From Candidatus Kuenenia stuttgartensis (GTDB taxonomy: Bacteria; Planctomycetota; Planctomycetia; Planctomycetales; Planctomycetaceae), in contig CAMDRI010000020.1 of assembly GCA_945906725.1 (NCBI GenBank), positions 1-48,112 of the forward strand: a stretch of 48,112 nucleotides of DNA, in the 5' to 3' direction. The notes under the pieces are model-generated. The model saw only the letters and a list, made by a program, of their open reading frames with translations, was not told the origin of the DNA and did not search any database. The position numbers and the translations under genes are program-made. Below, piece by piece: positions 16,837-25,570 of this stretch (the stretch's first letter is position 1; each line of letters starts with the position of its first letter).

Positions 16837-18150
16837 ATGATGACGATGCAGAGACAACTTACTCGGCGTCAGTTTGTTTCGGTTTCCACCGCAATGTTCG
16901 GGTTGGGATCGTCCGCGTTATTCAGTATCGCAGACGATGCCCCAAAATCGTTCGACGTACCGACCAGTGGAAACCATGATCCGCGACTCAAGCCGCTTGA
17001 TGACTTGATGACCGGCTTTCTTGAAAAACACAAATTGCCAGGAGCGTCATTGGCCATCGGACGTGGCAGACGTGTCTTGTACGCTCGCGGGTTTGGTTGG
17101 GCGGATGTCGAAGCCAAGAAGCCAGTGCAACCCGATAGCCTGTTTCGATTGGCGAGCATTTCGAAGTCGATCACTGGAATCGCCGTGATGCGAGCGGTTG
17201 AGGAAGGTCGACTGTCACTGGACGACAAAATTCTGCAGTGGCTTGGTGAATTGGTGCCGGCTGAAATCCCGGACACTCGTTGGCGAGACATTACACTCCG
17301 GCACTTACTGCAACACACCGGCGGCTGGGACCGTGGAGTGAGTTTCGATGCGATGTTCCGCGCGGTTCAATTCGCAGCGGAGTTGGGTGTCGAACCGCCG
17401 GCGAAACCGGAGCACATCATTCGAGTCATGCTTAAGAAGCCGCTCGACTTCGCGCCTGGCGAGCGACACGCGTACTCAAACTTTGGCTACTGCTTGCTGG
17501 GACGAGCGCTCGAACAACTCGACGGCGTGAGTTACTTCGAGAGCGTGCGGCAGCGAGTGCTCGATCCCCTCGGCCTGCGGCGGTTGAGTTTAGGACGGAC
17601 GTTGAAGGAGTTCGCTCACCGCGACGAGGTGACGTATTACGGCCTTGCAAACGCGAAGGGGGCGGGCGTGTTCACCCCGAACGTCGGCCAACAAGTGCCG
17701 GTGCCATACGGTGCGTGGCATTTGGAGGCGATGGACGCTCACGGCGGCTGGATCGGCAGTGCTTCGGACTTGGTGCGACTGGCGTTGTCCCTCGATCCGA
17801 AATGGCGGATGCCGCTGTTGACGCCCGACGGCTTGAAAACGATGTGGTCCAGGCCGAGCGGTGCAGCAGGCCATGAACCAGATGGCCAGCCAAAAGCGGT
17901 GCATTATGGGCTGGGCTGGTTCGTGCGAACGCTGCCAGAGGGGCAAAAGATCAATGTCTGGCACACCGGCTCCCTCGACGGGACGTCCACCATGTTTGTC
18001 CGCCGCCATGACGGTTTTTGCTGGGCCGTGCTGTTCAATAGCCGCACCGGCTTCAATCCCGAGACAATGAAGTTCGACGTCATACCGTCGACCGCAATCG
18101 ACAGTGCAATCCATCAAGCGATCGATGCCGTGCGCGAATGGCCAGAGTGA
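16837..18150 (+). CDS. Exported serine hydrolase, beta-lactamase class C / PBP4* type
   Basis: The protein has 437 residues from the first ATG of a cluster (16837, 16840, 16846); the TTG at 16798 would overlap the decayed gene. LTRRQFVSVSTAMFGLGSSAL is a Tat signal. The catalytic set is complete: SISK (Ser107-Lys110) in FRLASISKSITGIAV, YSN (213-215) and HTG (376-378) in VWHTGSLDG. Such enzymes use an acyl-Ser intermediate to cleave amide or ester bonds. In Planctomycetota they are numerous, and most are probably esterases or D-amino-acid amidases rather than antibiotic resistance enzymes. It is convergent with the PfkB gene, with a GTAG-type hairpin between. A relic of a related hydrolase lies at 27347-27535. 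Confidence 0.9.
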   Translation: MMTMQRQLTRRQFVSVSTAMFGLGSSALFSIADDAPKSFDVPTSGNHDPRLKPLDDLMTGFLEKHKLPGASLAIGRGRRVLYARGFGWADVEAKKPVQPDSLFRLASISKSITGIAVMRAVEEGRLSLDDKILQWLGELVPAEIPDTRWRDITLRHLLQHTGGWDRGVSFDAMFRAVQFAAELGVEPPAKPEHIIRVMLKKPLDFAPGERHAYSNFGYCLLGRALEQLDGVSYFESVRQRVLDPLGLRRLSLGRTLKEFAHRDEVTYYGLANAKGAGVFTPNVGQQVPVPYGAWHLEAMDAHGGWIGSASDLVRLALSLDPKWRMPLLTPDGLKTMWSRPSGAAGHEPDGQPKAVHYGLGWFVRTLPEGQKINVWHTGSLDGTSTMFVRRHDGFCWAVLFNSRTGFNPETMKFDVIPSTAIDSAIHQAIDAVREWPE

Positions 18151-18226
18151 TTTCCGTCCGCCGCGGCAGATCATCGCTCCGCGCGATAAGACGATTCGCC
18201 AAATAGCCATGGTGAAGCATTCGGCT

Positions 18227-18251
18227 CGTCACGCGGGAGCGTGACGGCTAC
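18227..18251. repeat. GTAG-bordered hairpin carrying a stop codon
   Basis: CGTCACGC at 18227-18234, loop GGGA, then GCGTGACG at 18239-18246 form a perfect 8-bp stem. On the minus strand the element reads GTAGCCGTCACGCTCCCGCG. Its TAG (complement of 18248-18250) is the stop codon of the PfkB-type kinase gene. It separates two convergent genes. Confidence 0.75.
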
Positions 18252-19147
18252 GTTCGCAGCAACTCCGCATTCAATCTTGCAGGGAGCAGTTGCTCGGCGT
18301 TTTGAGCGGCAGCGGCAATGCCGAGACGAATCGCGGAAGGCATGTCGTTGCCGCGTTGCAATGCCCAGGCAAGGCCCGCAGTGAAGCAGTCGCCGCAGCC
18401 GATCGGGTTCACGACATTCACGCGCGGCGGCTGAAAGCGGAGTCGCTCATCGGCTCGTGACGCAAAGACTTCTCTGGCTCCGTTGGTAACGATGACCCAC
18501 TCGGCACCGTGAACATTCACCTCCGACATTGCTTGCCAGGTATCCTCGTCCGTTGTGAGTTCGCGGCGCACCGTGTGGCCGAGTTCTTCACGGTTCGGTT
18601 TGACGACTAGCGGCCGATGCGGCAGTGCTGCCAACAACTCCTCCCCACGAATGTCGAGGATCGCCGGTGCTCGAACGCGATTGAGCAGTGTCGCGTAGAA
18701 TGTTTTCGGAGTGTCGGTTGGCAGTGAACCGGTGAGAATCAGATATTTGGCGTTCGTCTGGCTGGACTCGTCCGCAAGCGCAGCCTCGAAGACGTTCCGT
18801 TCGGCTTCGCTGACGGGCGCAGAGTTCTCGACGATCTCGGTCGACTGTCTCGACTCGCCGTCGAGCAGTGTCGTGCAGACTCGTTGTGGTGCGCTCGATT
18901 CGATCCAGCGAACATGGACGCCGAGATTAGCCATGTCTTGCCGAGCAGCCTCACCCGCCGAGCCACTGCCGACCAATGAAACGGTTCGGACGGTCGCTCC
19001 AAGTTGCGTCAGCGCCAGGCCCACATTCAGCACTTTGCCAGACGCGCACCAATAGACTTCGCGAGCGCGGTTGACCTCACCGACCCGCAGTCGGTCGAGA
19101 ACAGCAATCTGTTGCCACGCAGGAGTCAGGCCAGCGACAAGAATCAT
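18248..19147 (-). CDS. PfkB-family carbohydrate kinase (1-phosphofructokinase-like)
   Basis: The protein has 299 residues from ATG 19145-19147. Ribokinase-fold features include SGKVLNVGLALTQLGA near the N-terminus (sugar-binding GK-N motif), ILTGSLPTDTP, VVKPNREELG, and the C-terminal NPIGCGDCFTAGLAWAL with the GxGD anion hole and catalytic Asp. The pattern is closest to LacC/FruK-type sugar-phosphate kinases, so ATP-dependent phosphorylation of a phosphorylated sugar or related cofactor precursor is likely. Its ATG overlaps the TGA of the preceding DUF447 gene in the form ATGA, so the two are translationally coupled and probably share a pathway. No PTS genes are near. The stop codon lies in a GTAG-type hairpin. 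Confidence 0.85.
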   Translation of the reverse strand: MILVAGLTPAWQQIAVLDRLRVGEVNRAREVYWCASGKVLNVGLALTQLGATVRTVSLVGSGSAGEAARQDMANLGVHVRWIESSAPQRVCTTLLDGESRQSTEIVENSAPVSEAERNVFEAALADESSQTNAKYLILTGSLPTDTPKTFYATLLNRVRAPAILDIRGEELLAALPHRPLVVKPNREELGHTVRRELTTDEDTWQAMSEVNVHGAEWVIVTNGAREVFASRADERLRFQPPRVNVVNPIGCGDCFTAGLAWALQRGNDMPSAIRLGIAAAAQNAEQLLPARLNAELLRT

Positions 19148-19752
19148 GGGGGGAGTACGGAATTCGGAGGGCAAAACTCGGAATGATCGGACACGAAGAA
19201 TGCCGTGACATGGTCACAAACAAGTTGAAAGGCGGCGAGTTCGTTTGGGCCGGCGGTCTTCTCCACGGGGCTGCGGAGCGCGGCAAGTTGTCGTTCGACT
19301 TCGTCGCGCGGCAACAAATGCAGTCGCGTGGCGAGGATCGCGGCTTCCAGAACCGCGTGCTTCGCGCGGTTGAAGCCGAAGAAGTCTCGGAGGCGGCCAA
19401 CGTGGACGACTCGCACGCGGATGTCGGTGCGATCGTGCGTCGCGTCGAGCGATTCGACTTCAAATTCGTACCAGCGGCAGGCGGAGGCCAGGACACGGCC
19501 GGTGACTTTATTGGCGGCGAATGTTTCCGGGACCAAGTCCAGTTTTCCGATCGCGGCTTTCGCCAGCAGCAGGACGTCATCGACGACGTGGAAGACTCCG
19601 TGCGGTCGCTGCTGCAAGTTGCGAAACGTCTGTGACGTCTGAAACGGCCGCAGTTGCAGCCACGTCAGCGATTCATCGACGATCGGCCCCATCGGAGCGA
19701 CGTTGAGTTCGCCGACGGCGTTCAAGCTGGTGACGATGCCTTCGAGAATCAT
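19144..19752 (-). CDS. DUF447 family protein
   Basis: The protein has 202 residues. The start MILEGIVTSLNAVGELNVAP followed by MGP is the hallmark of DUF447, a split-barrel flavin-reductase-like family best known from archaea and methylotrophs. In those groups it travels with tetrahydromethanopterin-linked C1 genes. RPFQTSQTFRNL and GVFHVVDDVLLLAKAAIG are the expected strands, and FFGFNRAKHAVLEAAILATR is the conserved C-terminal helix. The last 20 residues (ending CPPNSVLPP) look like a ragged extension. It probably binds flavin or a pterin-type cofactor. The stop overlaps the start of the PfkB kinase gene. Planctomycetota do carry methanopterin genes, but none is visible here, so the pathway is inferred. 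Confidence 0.8.
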   Translation of the reverse strand: MILEGIVTSLNAVGELNVAPMGPIVDESLTWLQLRPFQTSQTFRNLQQRPHGVFHVVDDVLLLAKAAIGKLDLVPETFAANKVTGRVLASACRWYEFEVESLDATHDRTDIRVRVVHVGRLRDFFGFNRAKHAVLEAAILATRLHLLPRDEVERQLAALRSPVEKTAGPNELAAFQLVCDHVTAFFVSDHSEFCPPNSVLPP

Positions 19753-19761
19753 CAGGGAATA

Positions 19762-19784
19762 GTAGCAGGCACACTCCGTGTGCC
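19762..19784. repeat. GTAG-bordered hairpin between divergent genes
   Basis: GTAG at 19762-19765 precedes GGCACAC (19768-19774), loop TCC, GTGTGCC (19778-19784), a perfect 7-bp stem. It sits upstream of both DUF447 (minus) and the PQQ-propeller gene (plus), so it is not a terminator for either. The format, GTAG then a short perfect stem with a 3-base loop, matches the elements at 43141 and 18227. Confidence 0.6.
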
Positions 19785-19851
19785 GTCAGTCATCGGTTCG
19801 ACCCCGTTGCGGCGTTGCTGCGACTGAAGGACCGTGCCAGAATCGTCCGCC

Positions 19852-22800
19852 ATGACTCGAACCGTGTGCGACGTGCTGATTGGGATTCTCGCGTTGATCG
19901 CGACGTCATGGACATTGGCGGACGACTCGCTGACGAAGGGGGAGCCAGAGCAGTTTCCGCAGTCGGCGAAATTGGCTCGCGATAGACGGGCTGACGCGGT
20001 GCTGGAGACCGCACGCGCCCAGTTGCGGCAGAAGGACTTCGCGGCGGCGATTGTGGCCTTGCAGGAATTGCTCGACGGGCCGAACGCCTTCGCTGCTGGT
20101 GGTGCGAGTGTGCCGAGTTTTTTCGAAGAGGCGAATCGGCTGTTGCGCGAGATGCCAGCCGCAGGCCGGGATGCCTACGAACGGCAGCATGGTGCGGAAG
20201 CGAATCGGCTGTGGCAAACAGCTTTGACCAGCGGACAGCTCGACGCACTGCGTGAAGTGGTCACGCGATTTCGGGCGACGACCGCCGGCTGGTCCGCGCT
20301 GCGGGACTTGGCGGCGAGGCATGTCGATCGTGGCGAGTGGTCGCTGGCAGTGTCCGCATCGATGCAGTTGTCACGTCACCCACATTCACACACCACCCGC
20401 GAGACCGGTTGGATCGCACGCTGGGTGTTGGCGGAATCTCGCCAGCCAAATCACGAGCGCGCGGCTCGTGAGCTCTGGCTACGATTTCGAAATATGTTAG
20501 AGGCATCACCCGTGCCGGCCGGAGCGAAGGGCAAGAACTTGGCTGAGTGGCTGGAACTGCAGTTGCCCCCGGCGAGCGGCGACCGTCCGACGCCCGACGA
20601 ATGGCGAACTTCGCTCGGTTTGGCACCGTCCGGGCACAACGTATTTCAAGTCACCATGGAGTTGGATGGTGATCCGGCGTCGTGGCTGAATGAGATCGTC
20701 GCTGAGTGGAAACGCTACGACGTACCGACGTTGCCGAGTGCTCAGCCGTTGGTGGTCGGTGATGTCGTGGTCGCGCGGTTCGCTCATCCCGCGAAGGTGG
20801 TCGCGGTCGATGCTCGGCGCGGGAAGCTGTTGTGGGAGCAGTCGCTGACCGGATCGCTCGGTTCGACCGCTTCGGATTTGCAGCGGCATCCGGGAATTCG
20901 CGCGCCGCTGGTCGAGGAGTTGCAACGGCGATGGTTCGGCGATTCGGTACGCGGCCAAATGTCGAGCGACGGGCGGCAACTGTTTCTCGTGCGGGACTTG
21001 GAGGATCTCGATTTGAAACCGGGCGCGGGATCGCGACTGCGGAATCATCTTGAAGCCTGGGACTTGGCGACGGGCGAGCGGCGTTGGCGCATAGGCAGTT
21101 CGATCAACGAGCCGCCGACGGGATTCGAGGGCCTGTATTTTCTCGGCCCGCCACTGGCAAATGACGGATTGTTGTACGTCATTGCGCAGCGCGAGTTGCA
21201 GATCGCGTTGTGGGTACTGCGGGCGAGCGACGGACAGCTCGAATGGACGTTACCGCTGGCGGAGACCGACCGTTTGCAGTTCAAAGATTCCGGTTGGCGA
21301 CACGTCGCATCCCCGGTGACGTGGTCTAGCGGCCGCTTGATTTGTCCGACTGGGGCCGGCTGTTTCGTGTCCGTCGATCCAATCACGCGATCGCTGGCTT
21401 GGAGCGTTCGCTTTGAGCGAGATGACATCTCGTCGGCGATGGGATTCCTCGCAACCGATCGCGACCGACCCTTTGCGTCGCGTTGGTGGGACTCGTGGCG
21501 GGAAGTGGTGAGTCGCGAGCTGACATTAGATTCGAAATCCGAACTGTTGTTGCTGACTTCGCCCGAATCGCGATCGCTCCGTGCCGTCCATGTTGAAACG
21601 GGTGAAGTCTTGTGGCGAGCGAGATTCGACGAGCCGTTGTTCGTAGCGGCGCACGATTCAAGCGTGATGGTCTTCGAGCGGACTCGCGTGACCGGGATTG
21701 ATCCTGCCAACGGAGGTGTTCGCTGGCAGACGGCCCTGTCAGTCCCGGACGGACCAGGCGATTGGATCGGAGCCAATTATGTTTATCCGACGCTCGGCGG
21801 ATGGTCGCTCGTCGACTCTGCGACAGGACAAGTGCAGCGATCCGAGTCCGGATTTCGGTGGAACGTGGACCTGGATCGCAACAACACATCTTCCCCAAAT
21901 CCGCTTGCCCTGAACACTGGGCGTCTAGTGCGAGTCGGTTCGCGCTGGGCGGTCTTGTCTCCGAGCCAGTTCGGTTTGTTTGAGAATACCGCTGATCGGC
22001 AAATGGCCGCCGCCGAACGCCTGCGGAGCAAGCCGGAGGATGCGGCGGCGCGCATCGAGTTATCGGAACTCGCGCGGCAGTTCAATGACTTGAAGAATGC
22101 CGAGCAATTGCTTCGGCCACTGTTGGATGAGACCGATACAGCTCAAAAGGCGGTGGCGATGATGCGAGAGATCTGGCTACGGCGACTCGTTGCGCAGCCG
22201 GCTGAGCATGCACGCTTAGCTGAGGAATTGCTCCGTCTCTCTGCGGGAGAGAAGGCCGAGACCGAAACGCGACACGCACTGATTAGTGCCGCGCGAAACA
22301 GCGGCGACCTCGTGGCGACAATGCGCGGAGTGCTCGACTTGCTGGGGAAGAATTCCGACGATGAGGTGACTGCGGGGCGGGCGTCATCACTTCCGGGCCT
22401 CGAAGACCAGGTGGAACGAGGGCAGACAATTCGCCGCGATCGCTGGGCGCAGGGAGTGATTGCGGACGTGTTGGCTCAGGCGACTGAGGTGACTCGGCCA
22501 AAGTTGATCGCATTGTTGGATGAGCGCCGCCAGCGAGCCTCTGACAGCCTGGATGCGTTCGCACTGCAATCGTTAGCAGAGCAATTGAGTTGCTTGCCGA
22601 TAGGTCGCGAACTGCGAATGCAATTGTCCGGGCGGACCAGTCGTGGCGTCGGCTATCTGAAGACCAGTCTCGCGCTCCGCGAGATCGCTCACGGAACCGA
22701 TCGTGTGGCGGCGGCGCAGGCGTGGTATCGGCTCGCGCTGCTGCATGATTTTCGAAGCGAATCGCTCGATGCGGCGGACTGTTATCGTGAACTGCGCGAT

Positions 22801-24297
22801 CATTTCGCGGATGTGAAACTGTCGGACGGGCACACTTCAGCCGAGTGGCTGGCCGATGTGATGCCGGATTCACTGATCGGCCGCTCGTTGGCCGATGGGC
22901 CGCGTGATCCGTGGCCGAATCGACTTCCGAAAGTCACGCCGCAAGACGAACAACACGATGACATCCATTGCAATCTGATCCCGGTGGAAAGCCGCGATGC
23001 GTTTTGGCGGCGGATGTCAGTGTCCGTCGAACGGCAAGGCAAAAAGGTCCGCTTCACCGGCGGTGGACAACGCGGGCTTTGGGAGTTGCCGCTGCCGGCA
23101 TCAAACTCACCGTTTCGACACGATTGGAGCACGCATCGCGGTTGGGGCCTGGGCCCACTACTGGTGCTGCAAGTCGGAGACAGCTTGTTTGGTTTTCAGC
23201 CGCTCGATGAACGTGGCGAAACCAACGCCAAGCTGCTGTGGACGATCACCACCGGACCGTATGACGAGACTGGTCCGTATCAAATGCTGCCAGCTCAACT
23301 GGGCGTCCGGTTGGATGCGGTGCGGCATCTCGATCGGTACGAGCAGCCGGTGCTGGACGTCGTCCATGCCAGTCCGGGTTTGCTTTGTTATCGCACACGC
23401 AATCGTTTGATCGCGATCGATCCAGCCAACGGCGAGCGACTGTGGATGCGGCACAATTTGCCTCCACTGGTTTCGGTCACCGGCGATGGCGAGCGACTCG
23501 TGCTGCGACTACTGGCGACTCGCGAGATCGAAGTACTGCGCGGCATCGACGGAAAATTACTGTCGCAGCGCAGCGATGAATCCGATCCCAACGCCTTCGT
23601 CATCGAGCAAGGCAGACTGCGACTCTCGTCGTACTCAGGAAAACCGGCCGAAGCATCGGCGACGAAACTGCACTGCCAGGACGCTGTAACCGCCGAGACG
23701 GTGTGGCAGCGCGAGCATCCCACCGGCAGTGTCGTGCTGCGAGTTGACGAGTCACGGTTCGGTGTGGTCGAGCCGACCGGGACTTTACGATTCCTGTCGC
23801 TAGCCGATGGACGGGAATTGTCGAAACACGACGTCTCGTTGCCGAAGACGCTTTCGACGGCACATGTGTTCGGAGACGACCAACGACTGTTCGTGATTTT
23901 GTCCGGACCGGTGACAGAAGTCAGTTGGCTGAACACTCAGCAAGATCGAGGCAACTACCGTCGGCCATTGCTCAACGGTTGGCTGCATGCGTTCGACCGC
24001 CAGTCGCTCAAGCCGCTGTGGACGATTCCCACCAAGAATCTGCCGTTCGCAGTGGACCAACCCAATGACTCCCCGTTCCTGTTACTGCCGTATAAACGTC
24101 CGAGCGATGACTCGGCCGACGGTCAGCACTCGGACGGCGTACTGCATCTGATCGACAAACGGACGGGGCAAGAGGTTTTGTTCGACGTCGGAAGCCTGCT
24201 CAACATCTACTTCGCGCTGGAACCGGACCCGCTGCAACAACGCATTGACGTGCTGATGCAGAAACGCCGCCTGCGGCTGAACTACGCGGAAGAGTGA
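19852..24297 (+). CDS. Very large exported PQQ-type beta-propeller protein
   Basis: The protein has 1481 residues from ATG 19852; a GTG at 19834 would only add six residues before the signal. MTRTVCDVLIGILALIATSWTLADD is a Sec signal peptide. Residues of about 40-200 are helical, tetratricopeptide-like. Two propeller regions follow (about 290-680 and 1060-1450) with PQQ-type blades such as VVAVDARRGKLLWEQSL, AWDLATGERRWRIG, GIDPANGGVRWQTAL, LIAIDPANGERLWMRHNL and FDRQSLKPLWTIP. A helical TPR-like segment (about 715-1010) links them. PQQ or metal ligands cannot be confirmed, so a scaffold role is as likely as dehydrogenase activity. CAGAAT lies 8 bases before the ATG and could be a -10 element of a near-leaderless mRNA. 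It is followed by an LptF/G-like permease gene. Confidence 0.85.
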   Translation: MTRTVCDVLIGILALIATSWTLADDSLTKGEPEQFPQSAKLARDRRADAVLETARAQLRQKDFAAAIVALQELLDGPNAFAAGGASVPSFFEEANRLLREMPAAGRDAYERQHGAEANRLWQTALTSGQLDALREVVTRFRATTAGWSALRDLAARHVDRGEWSLAVSASMQLSRHPHSHTTRETGWIARWVLAESRQPNHERAARELWLRFRNMLEASPVPAGAKGKNLAEWLELQLPPASGDRPTPDEWRTSLGLAPSGHNVFQVTMELDGDPASWLNEIVAEWKRYDVPTLPSAQPLVVGDVVVARFAHPAKVVAVDARRGKLLWEQSLTGSLGSTASDLQRHPGIRAPLVEELQRRWFGDSVRGQMSSDGRQLFLVRDLEDLDLKPGAGSRLRNHLEAWDLATGERRWRIGSSINEPPTGFEGLYFLGPPLANDGLLYVIAQRELQIALWVLRASDGQLEWTLPLAETDRLQFKDSGWRHVASPVTWSSGRLICPTGAGCFVSVDPITRSLAWSVRFERDDISSAMGFLATDRDRPFASRWWDSWREVVSRELTLDSKSELLLLTSPESRSLRAVHVETGEVLWRARFDEPLFVAAHDSSVMVFERTRVTGIDPANGGVRWQTALSVPDGPGDWIGANYVYPTLGGWSLVDSATGQVQRSESGFRWNVDLDRNNTSSPNPLALNTGRLVRVGSRWAVLSPSQFGLFENTADRQMAAAERLRSKPEDAAARIELSELARQFNDLKNAEQLLRPLLDETDTAQKAVAMMREIWLRRLVAQPAEHARLAEELLRLSAGEKAETETRHALISAARNSGDLVATMRGVLDLLGKNSDDEVTAGRASSLPGLEDQVERGQTIRRDRWAQGVIADVLAQATEVTRPKLIALLDERRQRASDSLDAFALQSLAEQLSCLPIGRELRMQLSGRTSRGVGYLKTSLALREIAHGTDRVAAAQAWYRLALLHDFRSESLDAADCYRELRDHFADVKLSDGHTSAEWLADVMPDSLIGRSLADGPRDPWPNRLPKVTPQDEQHDDIHCNLIPVESRDAFWRRMSVSVERQGKKVRFTGGGQRGLWELPLPASNSPFRHDWSTHRGWGLGPLLVLQVGDSLFGFQPLDERGETNAKLLWTITTGPYDETGPYQMLPAQLGVRLDAVRHLDRYEQPVLDVVHASPGLLCYRTRNRLIAIDPANGERLWMRHNLPPLVSVTGDGERLVLRLLATREIEVLRGIDGKLLSQRSDESDPNAFVIEQGRLRLSSYSGKPAEASATKLHCQDAVTAETVWQREHPTGSVVLRVDESRFGVVEPTGTLRFLSLADGRELSKHDVSLPKTLSTAHVFGDDQRLFVILSGPVTEVSWLNTQQDRGNYRRPLLNGWLHAFDRQSLKPLWTIPTKNLPFAVDQPNDSPFLLLPYKRPSDDSADGQHSDGVLHLIDKRTGQEVLFDVGSLLNIYFALEPDPLQQRIDVLMQKRRLRLNYAEE

Positions 24298-24333
24298 GGA
24301 AGTAGGCACAAAGCAGGCCAGACCTGCACTCGC

Positions 24334-24354
24334 TGCTTTCTGCTTTCTGCTTTC
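24334..24354 (+). repeat. Three tandem 7-bp repeats (TGCTTTC)
   Basis: TGCTTTC occurs three times in a row at 24334-24354, in the 142-base gap between the PQQ-propeller gene and the permease gene. AAAGCAG at 24310-24316 can pair with CTGCTTT to form a hairpin after the propeller stop codon. A weak terminator or slippage-prone repeat is possible; no T run follows. Confidence 0.6.
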
Positions 24355-24439
24355 ACCCCGCCTTGACCGTCGTCGGCGATTGACCTGTAATCCCGCCCGC
24401 CGCAGTAACCGTGGACTGGCTCAGGGGAATGGATTCGCC

Positions 24440-25561
24440 GTGACGACGTTTGATCGGTATTTGTTGGGCCGCTACTGGCACGTCTTCGGGATTGGCTTTT
24501 TCGCCACCGTGGGCTTGTTCGTCGTGTTCGACAGTTTTACGAACGTCAACGTCGTCCAAAGTCATTCGGGCGGCGCGGGCACCTTGTCTTTCCTCGGCCA
24601 CATGGCGCAGTATTACGCCTACCAGTCGCTGATGATGTTCGAACTGGTGGGGCCGATGCTGACTGTCATTTCGACGATGGTCGTCTTCGCCCTGTTGCAC
24701 AAGAATCGTGAGCTGAATCCGATGCTCTCGGCGGGCGTGCCGACGTTTCGGCTAGTCGTGCCGATGCTGATCGGGACGCTGATGGTCAATGGACTGTTGA
24801 TGGTCAATCAAGAGTTGTTGTTGCCAGCAGTCGCGGACGAACTGCTCAAGCCGATCGGCACCGCTTCGCAAGATGTGCAACGAGTCACCGCGCGGCGAGA
24901 TTTTTCGTCGCACATTGAAATCGGTGGCGAAGGGCTGATCCTGGCCGAACGAAAACTCGTGCATCCAGAGTTCCAGTTGCCAGCACCGGATATCAACGCC
25001 GAAGTCTTGACGCTTCGGGCCGATCACGCGGTCTATCACCGAAAGACAAAACAACGACCGGCAGGCTGGCACCTGACGAACACGACTCCGGCGTTCAGCG
25101 ACCTGCGGCTCACAGACGCCGGACGAACAATCATTCGGCCTTTGGACGTTCCTACGGAAGTCTTCGTCATCACGAACATCGGCAGCGAGCAAATGTCTGG
25201 CTCGGCGGTGGCCTACCGCTATCAATCGACGGGGGAGTTGGTCGAACGACTGCGGAGCCCGACCTTCAGCGTGATGACCTCGCGGTCTCAGGTGCTGCAC
25301 GTGCACGAGCGAATCACTCGGCCGTTGTCGAATCTGCTCGCGGTGTGCTTGACGGTGCCACTGGTCTTGCGGCGTGAAAGCTTCTCGATCATCACGAACC
25401 TGGCGGTCTGCGTGGGAGTGATGATCTGCCTGATGGGGTTGGTTCAAGCCTGCAATTACCTGGGACGCATCAACTGGATGTCGCTCGATTTGGCTGCGTG
25501 GATGCCAATCATCATCGCCGGAGGACTGGTGGCATGGTTTTCGGACCGAGTGCAAACCTAA
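24440..25561 (+). CDS. LptF/LptG (YjgP/YjgQ)-family permease
   Basis: The protein has 373 residues from GTG 24440 (AGGGGA upstream); a TTG at 24380 is the alternative. It starts with TTFDRYLLGRYWHVFGIGFF, typical of the family. Membrane segments lie at both ends (about 15-35, 55-85, 100-120; then three near 290-370) with a long periplasmic beta-rich domain in the middle. The ALLHKNRELNPMLSAGVPTFR segment is the coupling-helix region that contacts the LptB ATPase. LptF and LptG drive lipopolysaccharide out of the inner membrane. Only one such gene is present here, with no LptB or partner, so the partner must be elsewhere. The C-terminus is complete. Confidence 0.85.
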   Translation: MTTFDRYLLGRYWHVFGIGFFATVGLFVVFDSFTNVNVVQSHSGGAGTLSFLGHMAQYYAYQSLMMFELVGPMLTVISTMVVFALLHKNRELNPMLSAGVPTFRLVVPMLIGTLMVNGLLMVNQELLLPAVADELLKPIGTASQDVQRVTARRDFSSHIEIGGEGLILAERKLVHPEFQLPAPDINAEVLTLRADHAVYHRKTKQRPAGWHLTNTTPAFSDLRLTDAGRTIIRPLDVPTEVFVITNIGSEQMSGSAVAYRYQSTGELVERLRSPTFSVMTSRSQVLHVHERITRPLSNLLAVCLTVPLVLRRESFSIITNLAVCVGVMICLMGLVQACNYLGRINWMSLDLAAWMPIIIAGGLVAWFSDRVQT

Positions 25562-25570
25562 GCCGGCCTT

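Noticed and set aside
16837..18150. Antibiotic-resistance beta-lactamase
   Set aside because: The SxxK/YxN/HTG set is shared with esterases and peptidases, which are far more common in these genomes; nothing points to drug resistance.
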